Source: Desulfuromonadales bacterium (GTDB taxonomy: Bacteria; Desulfobacterota; Desulfuromonadia; Desulfuromonadales; JACZKF01). From it: a stretch of 38,325 bases of DNA. This document shows, one piece after another, positions 10,701-16,187 of this stretch; position 1 is the stretch's first letter, and every line of letters starts with the position of its first letter. The stretch covers positions 1-38,325 of the forward strand of contig JARFUG010000030.1 of assembly GCA_029289095.1 (NCBI GenBank), given 5' to 3'. The notes below the pieces were generated by a model. That model searched no databases. It had not been told where the DNA came from and worked only from the letters and a program-made list of their open reading frames with translations. Position numbers and translations under genes: made by a program.

Positions 10701-10965
10701 GTCTCTTGGAACGTACGTCTTCGAGATCGACAGGCCCGCGGCCGCGGAGCCGATGGTGGTGGAAGGGGCGGCAGAGCAAAACCAGGCGATCGTGCCTGTT
10801 GAGCAAACGCTGCCGGCCGTAGGGTACTCGGTGATCGATGAGGACGCGCCGGTGGAAACGGCGCAGATCGAGGAAACGGTGCAGGCCGAAGAGACGGTGC
10901 AGACCATGATCGTCAAAGGCAAATTTACCGCCGAGGACGCAGAGAACGTAAAGGCAAAGCAATGA
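7711..10965 (+). CDS. Large TPR lipoprotein (1084 residues)
   Basis: The N-terminus MKGLRLLILLSVLIFLCACQ is a lipoprotein signal with lipobox LCAC. Residues about 150-900 contain many TPR or TPR-like units, for example IALYQKLLTDYPHYDRNDQV, VLYQMSRAYEELGRIEEAMD and YYALYQ-type helices. The start overlaps the preceding stop codon (ATGA). The C-terminal 60 residues are low in complexity: near-repeats IEETVQ and AEETVQ, then a tail (FTAEDAENVKAKQ) encoded by the intergenic repeat at 10929-10994. The inferred role is a lipid-anchored periplasmic hub that binds the other operon products. A TolA/YbgF-type or GltE-type partner role is possible. The family assignment beyond TPR is uncertain. Confidence 0.85.
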   Translation: MKGLRLLILLSVLIFLCACQSPGDRDTIAKLRTAPADLREETIEGGLEKAMESYQRFLTDTPESALTPEAIRRLADLKVEREYGYLTGGFASQSLPTSLDSTRADQGIGASSVHAALGSYRPEPLQARESEEFVHAPIFQESEDEFEKRMTEFPPGSVSPLDDLERAGTLEAIALYQKLLTDYPHYDRNDQVLYQMSRAYEELGRIEEAMDVMDRLVHEFPRSRYIDEVQFRRAEYFFTQRRWLDAEEAYASIAEMGVASSFYQLALYKLGWTFYKQDLYEDALHRFIALLDYKVSVGHDFSQTEDEPERKRLEDTFRVISLSFSNLGGPDSVVDYFSRFGRRGYEDGVYSNLGEFYFDKLRYADATATYNAFISRNPFHKRSPHFHMRVIEINIAGGFPSLVLQSKKDFATTYALTAPYWKHFEPSDHPEVLGYLKANLTDLANHYHALYQDPQHLEEKTENFNEALHWYREFLVSFPREIESPAINHQMADLLLENRFFAQAAVEYERTAYGYPLHASASAAGYAAIFAHREHLGVVSAPGREAVRREVVRSSLTFADTFPEHEKASIVLGAAADDLYDMKDFAGALAAATKLIEVFPGADTEVLRGAWLVSAHSSYELRHYADAESAYVNVLALLPPDDEARDGLIDNLAASIYRQGEEAIFLEDYRAAAGHFLRVGRMAPTSSIRVNAEYDAAAALIQLKDWEMAAAVLTAFRSAFPGHELQPEVTKKIAHVYREDGQLSKAAAEYERIERESDDEEVRREALLIAAELHEEARDSLRALAVYRRYAEYFPRPVELNLETRRKIADILKADNDEQGYLAELRRIVDIDASAGRQRTARTRHLAAHAGLVLAEPKYHQFVEVKLKKPFEQNLRRKRDLMRVATQEYVRLVDYEVAEITAAATFYLAEIYAHFSKALMESERPDDLSPLELEMYELAIEEQAYPFEEQAITVHQNNHELISLGIYNVWVERSMRRLAEMVPARYAKDEETSGVIASLGTYVFEIDRPAAAEPMVVEGAAEQNQAIVPVEQTLPAVGYSVIDEDAPVETAQIEETVQAEETVQTMIVKGKFTAEDAENVKAKQ

Positions 10966-10994
10966 GGCTTCGGGTTTTCTCTGCCTTCTCGGCG
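10929..10994. repeat. CGCAGAGAA-type inverted repeat spanning a stop codon
   Basis: The left arm CGCCGAGGACGCAGAGAA (10929-10946) and right arm TTCTCTGCCTTCTCGGCG (10977-10994) pair at 16 of 18 positions. The stop codon of the TPR lipoprotein gene (10963-10965) lies in the loop. A related core (GCGCAGAGATCGCAGAGAA) appears in the next repeat, near 11757. This looks like a widely dispersed intergenic repeat that has entered a gene end. Confidence 0.65.
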
Positions 10995-11038
10995 CCCTTT
11001 GCGCTGAAAAATGAAATGGATGAATGGAGAAAGATGCG

Positions 11039-11704
11039 ATGCAACTGATCACCGGAGAAGGCAAAAGGCAAGCCGCAGTCCTCGCGCTGATTTTAGCGAC
11101 GGCCATCCTCGCAGGGTGCGCCACCGGCGGAAAATCCCGGCCGCCGATCTCTGCCCCTGCGACGGAGGGTCTGAGAGTGGAGCGGCTCGAGGAGGGGAGG
11201 GAAGGATTCGTCATCGTTGAAACCCCCCGAATGAGCCCGGAATCCCGCAGCGATTTTGAGCGTGCCGTCGCACTGCTGAAAGCGGAGGAATACTTGCGGG
11301 CGGCCGAGCTGCTCGAAAAGCTGATCGAAAGCTCTCCGGGCGTTACGGCGCCCTATATCAACGCCGCCATCGCCTACAGGCATCTTGAGAACCCGGAGCG
11401 GGCCGAAGCGCACCTGAAGGAAGCGCTGAAGCTGATTCCCCAGCATCCGGCGGCGAACAACGAATACGGCCTCATGCTCCGAAAGACCGGTCGGTTCGCC
11501 GAGGCGCGAGACGTCTACGAGAAGACCCTCGAGACTTTTCCGGACTACTATCCCGTTCGTCGCAATCTCGGGATTCTCTGCGATCTGTACCTGAGCGATC
11601 CGCAATGTGCACTGGAGCAGTACGAGATCTACAGCGAAGCCGTTCCCGACGATGAGCGGGTCAGGATGTGGGTCGCCGATCTGCGCATGCGGCTGGGACT
11701 TTAA
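11039..11704 (+). CDS. TPR lipoprotein (GltE/AglT-like)
   Basis: The 221-residue lipoprotein has the lipobox LAGC within VLALILATAILAGCATGG. ATG 11039 is chosen because GGAGA lies 7 bases upstream and gives a compact signal; ATG 11024 would add five residues. About three to four TPRs span residues 75-215 (FERAVALLKAEEYLRAAELL, INAAIAYRHLENPERAEAHL, EYGLMLRKTGRFAEARDVYE). It lies between two hairpin repeats in the envelope operon. Small TPR lipoproteins are standard partners in Tol-Pal-like and gliding machineries (AglT/GltE in Myxococcus), so a structural role at the outer-membrane inner leaflet is inferred. The orthology needs a profile search. Confidence 0.85.
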   Translation: MQLITGEGKRQAAVLALILATAILAGCATGGKSRPPISAPATEGLRVERLEEGREGFVIVETPRMSPESRSDFERAVALLKAEEYLRAAELLEKLIESSPGVTAPYINAAIAYRHLENPERAEAHLKEALKLIPQHPAANNEYGLMLRKTGRFAEARDVYEKTLETFPDYYPVRRNLGILCDLYLSDPQCALEQYEIYSEAVPDDERVRMWVADLRMRLGL

Positions 11705-11730
11705 GGATACGAGCAAAATGCAATTTTTCC

Positions 11731-11850
11731 CGCCCGTTCGCTTCGCTCACTCGAGGCGCAGAGATCGCAGAGAATTCATAAGCGTTAGCCGAAATTCTTT
11801 CTGGTTTTCTCTGCGGTCTCTGAGCCTCGAGCGACTGCAAGGAGCGGGCG
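11731..11850. repeat. 120-bp imperfect inverted-repeat element
   Basis: The outer arms CGCCCGTTCGCTTCGCTCAC (from 11731) and TGCAAGGAGCGGGCG (ending 11850) pair imperfectly. The inner arms pair better: CTCGAGGCGCAGAGATCGC (11750 on) against TCTCTGCGGTCTCTGAGCCT and CGAG (ending 11831). The central loop is AT-richer. The element fills most of the 172-base gap between two genes of the operon and ends just before a strong ribosome site. It shares the GCAGAGA core with the repeat at 10929-10994. Confidence 0.65.
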
Positions 11851-11876
11851 TGAGATGCTTTTTAAAGGAGGAATAC

Positions 11877-12152
11877 ATGCATCGGAAAATCGCTGTCATT
11901 CTGTGTCTTGTCCTTTTGACGCCTGGAATCGCCACAGCCCAGGAGGACGGAACGGAGGCAATGGAGCTTTCGGGGATGTCGATCGTCGGCAACGACGAGG
12001 CCCCCAAATCGCTCTACATCGTGCCATGGAAGAGCTCCGAGATCGGGGTTGAGACGAGTCTGAACAGGATGCTGAACGAGAGCGACGTCCCCGTCGACCG
12101 GGACGTCTTCATGCGGGAGCTCGATTTTTATGAAGTTAGCAGGAGCCAGTAG
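11877..12152 (+). CDS. Small exported protein of the envelope operon
   Basis: The 91-residue product starts MHRKIAVILCLVLLTPGIATA-QE, a clean signal peptide. ATG 11877 has a strong ribosome site (AAAGGAGG, 11865-11872). The frame continues upstream through the hairpin repeat, but that part is not signal-like and is rejected. The mature protein is about 69 residues and acidic (AMELSGMSIVGNDEAPKSLY), with no recognised domain. The last few codons (SRSQ) run into the next repeat. Its position immediately before the TolQ/TolR genes and its strong ribosome site suggest a periplasmic accessory subunit. The function is unknown. Confidence 0.75.
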   Translation: MHRKIAVILCLVLLTPGIATAQEDGTEAMELSGMSIVGNDEAPKSLYIVPWKSSEIGVETSLNRMLNESDVPVDRDVFMRELDFYEVSRSQ

Positions 12153-12155
12153 CCA

Positions 12156-12212
12156 GGAGTTGGGAGATAGGAGTTAGGAGTGAATCCGGTATTTCTACCA
12201 ACTCCCAACTCC
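12156..12212. repeat. GGAGTTGGGAG inverted repeat
   Basis: GGAGTTGGGAG (12156-12166) is perfectly complementary to CTCCCAACTCC (12202-12212). Extra partial copies (GGAGCCAG, GGAGTTAGGAG) lie on the left side. The element fills the gap between the small exported protein and the TolQ gene, ending shortly before the TolQ ribosome site. Confidence 0.6.
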
Positions 12213-12251
12213 CAGATACAAATTATTCATTCACAAGGAGGCAGAACAGTT

Positions 12252-12905
12252 ATGGACACGTTCTACGCAATCATTGGTTTTTTCCAGAAGGGCGGGCTTT
12301 TCATGTACCCGATCCTGATCGTCTTCGCCGTCGGGATGGCGATCGCAATCGAACGCTGGTTTCAGTTGAGCCGCATCCGAAGCGAGAACCGCAGGATGTG
12401 GAACGAACTCCATCCGGTGCTGGTCGAGGGCGATTTCGAAAAGGCGCGCGAGATGGTCAGCGAGGATAAGTCGACCATCTCTCAAATGCTCGGGATGGGG
12501 CTGGCGCGTCAGGGTGCTGTCAGGCGGCGCGAAGACATCGAGATCGCCATGGAGGAGAGCATGATGGAGATCATTCCGCAGTTGGAGCGGCGCACCCCCT
12601 ATGTTGGGCTCCTTTCCAACATCGCCACACTTCTCGGGCTTCTCGGCACCATCATGGGTCTGATCGAGGCCTTCACCGCCGTTGCCAACGCCAATCCGGC
12701 CGAGAAAGCCGATCTCCTCTCGGCCAGTATCTCGGTCGCCATGAACACCACCGCCTTCGGGCTGATGGCGGCCATCCCCCTTCTGCTCATTCATGCCAAG
12801 CTGACGTCGACCACCGGGCAGATCGTCGACAGCCTGGAGATGGCGTCGGTCAAGGCGCTCAACAGCATCTCCAGCACCGCCAAGCGCCAATTCCAGGCGA
12901 GTTGA
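12252..12905 (+). CDS. TolQ/ExbB/MotA-family proton channel subunit
   Basis: The 217-residue product matches the TolQ/ExbB family in length. ATG 12252 follows AAGGAGG (12235-12241). TM1 is at about residues 14-34 (LFMYPILIVFAVGMAIAIER). The conserved pair of helices follows at about 115-140 (YVGLLSNIATLLGLLGTIMG) and 160-180 (SVAMNTTAFGLMAAIPLLLI). The LLGTxxG and NTTxFGLxxAIP motifs carry the Thr residues that line the proton path in TolQ and ExbB. The protein would form the inner-membrane pentamer around a TolR dimer and use proton-motive force. It is followed at 2 bases by TolR-1, which overlaps TolR-2. The gene order equals AglR-AglQ-AglS of the Myxococcus gliding motor. Confidence 0.93.
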   Translation: MDTFYAIIGFFQKGGLFMYPILIVFAVGMAIAIERWFQLSRIRSENRRMWNELHPVLVEGDFEKAREMVSEDKSTISQMLGMGLARQGAVRRREDIEIAMEESMMEIIPQLERRTPYVGLLSNIATLLGLLGTIMGLIEAFTAVANANPAEKADLLSASISVAMNTTAFGLMAAIPLLLIHAKLTSTTGQIVDSLEMASVKALNSISSTAKRQFQAS

Positions 12906-12907
12906 CG

Positions 12908-13399
12908 ATGGGGAGGCGACATCGGTACAAAAAGCGGATGAAAGAGACCCCGGAGCTCAACATCACCACCTTCCTGAACCTGATGGTCGTCCTGATCCCT
13001 TTTCTGCTCATCAGCGCTGTCTTCTCGCGCGTGACGATCGTGGAGCTGAGCGTGCCGACAGGCGCAGGCGGTGCGGCCTCGAACAAGCCCAACTTCAGCA
13101 TCGAGGTGATCGTTCGCGACAAGGGGCTGGAACTGGCGGACGGATCGAGAGTGGTCGCTGCGATTCCGAAGAAGGATGATGCCTACGACATGGAAAAGCT
13201 CTCCAGGATGCTGCTCAGCCTCAAAGCCGAATATCCGGAGAAGGAAGACGCCATCGTCCTGATGGAGCCCCAGATCGAATACGATCACCTCATTGCGGTG
13301 ATGGACGTCGTGCGGGCCGCCGAAATCCAGGGCAAACAGGGGGATGAGCTTCAAAGGGTCGTCCTTTTCCCCGATATTTCCATCGGAGATGCGCCATGA
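12908..13399 (+). CDS. TolR/ExbD-family protein lacking the membrane Asp
   Basis: The 163-residue protein has a short basic cytoplasmic tail (MGRRHRYKKRMKE), one membrane helix (LNITTFLNLMVVLIPFLLIS, about 17-36) and a periplasmic ExbD-type domain. ATG 12908 is chosen; TTG 12902 is possible but less likely. Where TolR and ExbD have the proton-carrying Asp (LxLxPLxDVxxxLLxFF), this protein has Asn24 (TTFLNLMVVL). That change is expected to block proton relay in this chain. It ends with a four-base overlap (ATGA) with TolR-2, so the two are probably made in equal amounts and pair with each other. Confidence 0.9.
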   Translation: MGRRHRYKKRMKETPELNITTFLNLMVVLIPFLLISAVFSRVTIVELSVPTGAGGAASNKPNFSIEVIVRDKGLELADGSRVVAAIPKKDDAYDMEKLSRMLLSLKAEYPEKEDAIVLMEPQIEYDHLIAVMDVVRAAEIQGKQGDELQRVVLFPDISIGDAP

Positions 13400-13890
13400 A
13401 GAACAGCAGACGTATAAAACGGATGGGGCGCAACAGGAAAGCTGTGCCCGGGCTGAACCTGACGTCGCTGATGGACGTCTTCACCATCCTGGTCTTCTTC
13501 CTTCTCGTGAACTCCGCCGCCAGCGAAGTTCTCGAACCTCCGAAGCAGATCACCCTGCCCGACTCGGTGGTCGAAGCCAAGCCGAGGGAAACAGTGGTCA
13601 TAATGGTCGGTACCGAAACGGTGACGGTTCAGGGAGAAGAGGTGATCCGAACACCCGAACTCCTCGAGGTGCGCGCTGAGACAATTGGCGCCATCACCGA
13701 ACGTCTCGAGTTCCTTGAGCGCAATATCATCGGGATCAGCACTCAGGCAGTCGTCGACAGCAAGGAGGTCACCATTCTGGCCGACAGGACGATTCCATTC
13801 AGCGTGCTGAAAAAAATCATGTCGACCTGCACCCAGTCCGGGTACGGCAAGATCTCCCTCGCTGTCATCCAGAAGGCCTCACAGGGGTAA
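13396..13890 (+). CDS. TolR/ExbD-family protein with intact membrane Asp
   Basis: The 164-residue protein has a basic tail (MKNSRRIKRMGRNRKAVPG), a membrane helix with Asp27 in the expected place (LNLTSLMDVFTILVFFLLVN), and a periplasmic ExbD/TolR domain ending with the typical TVPFxxLxxIMxTCxxxGYxKISLAV pattern (seen as RTIPFSVLKKIMSTCTQSGY). It is the proton-relay-competent partner of the preceding TolR-like protein. The TonB-like gene starts 2 bases after its stop codon. AglS or AglQ of Myxococcus are the closest functional analogues by gene order. Confidence 0.93.
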   Translation: MKNSRRIKRMGRNRKAVPGLNLTSLMDVFTILVFFLLVNSAASEVLEPPKQITLPDSVVEAKPRETVVIMVGTETVTVQGEEVIRTPELLEVRAETIGAITERLEFLERNIIGISTQAVVDSKEVTILADRTIPFSVLKKIMSTCTQSGYGKISLAVIQKASQG

Positions 13891-13892
13891 TC

Positions 13893-15278
13893 GTGCATAC
13901 ATCCATACTGTCACAGGAACTGGATCTGCTGAACGCCCAGATCGGGCAGGTGCGGGGGAAACTCGCCGGACTCGAAGGTGAGCTGCGCGCCGTGGAGTCG
14001 GAACTGGAGACGTTCTCCGTCGAAAGGACGCGTTTCGAGGCGCTGGGCAGTGTTTGCAACTCTCTCGACAGGCTCGCCGAAATCGGCGCGGGAGATCTTT
14101 TCTGGAGCGGGGTGCCCGAGCTCAGGGACCCGTCCGAATACCTGGCGCTGCTTCGCGAGCGCATCGGCGAATTCGAATCGGAGATCCTGGGGACCGTAGA
14201 AAGACGCGGGGCTCTCAGGAAGCAGATCGACGTCTTGCTCGACGATCTCGACGACCTCCATGAAGAAGTCCGCCAGGCGTATGCCCGTGAAGAGCGTCGC
14301 CAGGAAGAGTTCGTCGTCGAGCGCGAGATTTCGCCTCTCCCCTATCGCGCGATGATCATGCCCTGGAGCGGAGACCGGGCGAGCGAAGGACGTTTTCGGC
14401 GCACCGTTGCGCTTGCTCTGCTTCTGTGCATCGTCTTCGGTTCGCTCATTCCGATGATTACCCTGCCGGTGCGTGATCGCAGCCAGGTTGTCGAAATCCC
14501 CGAGCGGCTCGCCATGCTCGTCAAGAAGGAGCCGCCGAAACCCGAGCCGGCGCCGCAGCCGCAGCGCCCTGAGCAGGAGCCGAAGCCGGAGCCCGATCCG
14601 CAAAAGCCGCAGGAGCGTCCGCAACAGGAAAAGCCGCAACCGACTCCTGCCGAGAGGCAGACGGCGCGGAAGAAAGCCGAAAGTACAGGAGTTCTGGCCT
14701 TCAAGGATACTTTCGCAGACCTGCTGGAGGATCTCCCCGTGGCGAAACTCGGCGCCCAGGCCAGCCTGAGCAACGATGCGTCTTCGGGTCAGGCGACGGC
14801 GCAACGGTCGCTGGTGACGACGCAGGCCAGAGGCTCCAGCGGGGGTATCAGCACTGCGGCTGTCAGCCGCAACGTCGGAAGCGGGAATGCCGGCCGAATC
14901 GGCGGCGTCGACTTCGCCCGCGTCGAGAGCTCGGTCGCCGGGATCGGCCCCGAGGCGAGACCGCTGAGCGACGGACCGGGGCCGGCACGGACCGACGAAG
15001 AGATCCAGATCGTCTTCGATCGCTACAAAGCGACCCTCTACCGGATCTACAACACCGAACTGCGCAAGAACCCGACTCTTCGAGGAAAGATGCTGCTGCG
15101 CATCACCATCGAGCCGGGCGGCGAGGTCTCGGCGTGCACGGTCGAGTCGACCGATCTGGCGTCTGCCGAACTGGTGGCCCAGATTGTCGAACGCGTCCAG
15201 CGGTTCAATTTCGGACCAAAGGGCGATGTCCCCCGCGTCACCATCCTCTATCCGATCGATTTCCTCCCCGCCGGGTAA
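13893..15278 (+). CDS. TonB-like protein with coiled-coil N-terminus and AgmX/PglI (GltJ/GltG)-type C-terminal domain
   Basis: The 461-residue protein starts at GTG 13893 (AGGGG a few bases upstream). Residues 1-145 are helical coiled coil predicted to be cytoplasmic. TM is at about 171-191 (TVALALLLCIVFGSLIPMIT). A Pro/Glu/Gln/Lys-rich spacer at about 210-258 can span the periplasm. The C-terminal about 95 residues contain FDRYKATLYRIYNTELRKNP, LRGKMLLRITIEPGGEVSAC, then VQRFNFGP and VTILYPIDF. This pattern fits the domain shared by AgmX (GltJ) and PglI (GltG) of Myxococcus: a Tyr-rich helix, PxLxGKxxxxxxIxxxGxV, then FxF and YPxxF. It would transmit motion from the TolQ/TolR motor to the TPR and OmpA proteins. 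A large cytoplasmic coiled coil is not usual for TonB. Confidence 0.85.
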   Translation: MHTSILSQELDLLNAQIGQVRGKLAGLEGELRAVESELETFSVERTRFEALGSVCNSLDRLAEIGAGDLFWSGVPELRDPSEYLALLRERIGEFESEILGTVERRGALRKQIDVLLDDLDDLHEEVRQAYAREERRQEEFVVEREISPLPYRAMIMPWSGDRASEGRFRRTVALALLLCIVFGSLIPMITLPVRDRSQVVEIPERLAMLVKKEPPKPEPAPQPQRPEQEPKPEPDPQKPQERPQQEKPQPTPAERQTARKKAESTGVLAFKDTFADLLEDLPVAKLGAQASLSNDASSGQATAQRSLVTTQARGSSGGISTAAVSRNVGSGNAGRIGGVDFARVESSVAGIGPEARPLSDGPGPARTDEEIQIVFDRYKATLYRIYNTELRKNPTLRGKMLLRITIEPGGEVSACTVESTDLASAELVAQIVERVQRFNFGPKGDVPRVTILYPIDFLPAG

Positions 15279-15293
15279 TTGTATCCTTAAAAA

Positions 15294-15318
15294 GCCTCCC
15301 CCTTTTTGAGGGGGAGGC
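15294..15318. terminator. Hairpin after the envelope operon
   Basis: GCCTCCCCC (15294-15302) and GGGGGAGGC (15310-15318) form a 9-bp stem with loop TTTTTGA. The T-run is on the minus-strand side (TTTTTAAG after the stem), so it is a textbook terminator only for minus-strand transcription, where no gene lies nearby. For the + operon it may act as a 3' stabilising hairpin or as a dispersed repeat. Confidence 0.45.
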
Positions 15319-15325
15319 GAACCCC

Positions 15326-15369
15326 TTGTCATATGACGGCGCGGCAAGATGGTACCATTGTCATATGAC
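15326..15369 (+). promoter_or_regulatory. Paired 10-bp palindromes upstream of the EEP gene, candidate operators
   Basis: TTGTCATATGAC occurs twice, at 15326-15337 and 15358-15369, exactly 32 bp apart (three helical turns). Each copy contains the perfect palindrome GTCATATGAC. A third perfect palindrome, ATGGTACCAT (15349-15358), lies between them. The second TTGTCA could be a -35 box with TTTACT (15380-15385) as -10. A small hairpin CTGGAG/CTCCAG (15371-15389) follows before the start codon. Cooperative binding by a dimeric regulator is inferred from spacing and symmetry only. Confidence 0.4.
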
Positions 15370-15401
15370 CCTGGAGCGCTTTACTCCAGTCGGGGGGATC
15401 C

Positions 15402-16187
15402 ATGCGCTTCGTCCTCTACAACATACGATACGCAACAGGGGTGAGGATGCACGATTATCTTCGCTCCTCGAGCCGCAACCTCGAGCGGATTACGTTCTTT
15501 CTGCGTGATCTGCAACCCGATCTCGTCGGTCTGGTCGAAGTTGATCACGGCTCCTATCGCTCCCGGGGCAAGAATCAGGCACAGCTCATGGCCGACGCCC
15601 TCGGGCACTACCATTCATACTCGGTCAAGTACAAGGAAAACTCCCTCTGGCTCAACATCCCCGTACTGCGCCGGCAGGGCAATGCCTTTCTTGCCCGGGA
15701 TCGCATTCGAAACGAACGTTTCCATTTTTTTGATTACGGCATGAAGCGTCTCGTCATGGAGATGGAGCTCGATCACGTCGTCGTCTACCTGGTCCATCTG
15801 GCCCTCGGTTCGCGGGCCAGGCATCAGCAACTTGGGGCGCTCTACAAGTTGGTGAAGGGGAGCAGGAAACCCTACATCGTCGCCGGGGACTTCAACGCAT
15901 TATGGGGAGAGAGAGAGATCGATCTTTTTCTCGCGGCGACGGGGCTCAGGAGCGCCAACAGTCAAAGTCTCCCGACCTATCCAAGCAACAATCCCACCCG
16001 CCATCTCGACTTCATCCTCTGCAGCAGCCGGGTCAACATTCGCGATTTCAGCATCCCGCGGGTTCCCTATTCCGATCACCTCCCCCTCGTTCTCGATTTC
16101 GACATCAACGTGCGCAGGGAGAAGCGGAAAAAATCGCGCAGGCACGATAAATCAGACCGAGCGCTTCAGGAGCTCAGGGAAGTGTGA
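15402..16187 (+). CDS. Endonuclease/exonuclease/phosphatase (EEP) family protein
   Basis: The 261-residue protein spans a whole EEP fold. Visible motifs are YNIRYATG at the N-terminus, the metal-binding Glu in GLVEVDHG (about residue 47), HLALGSRARHQQ (about 132), GDFNALWG (about 162), RHLDFILCS (about 199) and SDHLPLVLDF (about 224). These give the expected Asn, Glu, Asp-x-Asn, Asp and Asp-His catalytic set for Mg-dependent phosphoester hydrolysis. There is no signal peptide and the C-terminus is very basic (RREKRKKSRRHDKS). The start is preceded by a G-rich ribosome site (GGGGGG). It overlaps the convergent CheW/LysM gene by 14 bases at its 3' end. The substrate (DNA, phospholipid or inositol phosphate) cannot be told. 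Confidence 0.88.
   Translation: MRFVLYNIRYATGVRMHDYLRSSSRNLERITFFLRDLQPDLVGLVEVDHGSYRSRGKNQAQLMADALGHYHSYSVKYKENSLWLNIPVLRRQGNAFLARDRIRNERFHFFDYGMKRLVMEMELDHVVVYLVHLALGSRARHQQLGALYKLVKGSRKPYIVAGDFNALWGEREIDLFLAATGLRSANSQSLPTYPSNNPTRHLDFILCSSRVNIRDFSIPRVPYSDHLPLVLDFDINVRREKRKKSRRHDKSDRALQELREV

Noticed and set aside
11607-11876. N-terminal extension of the small exported protein through the hairpin repeat
   Set aside because: The extension overlaps the upstream gene and the repeat, whereas ATG 11877 has a strong ribosome site and a signal peptide.
15294-15318. Strong intrinsic terminator for the envelope operon
   Set aside because: The T-run is on the minus-strand side; on the + strand the stem is followed by GAACCCC, so only a hairpin is claimed.
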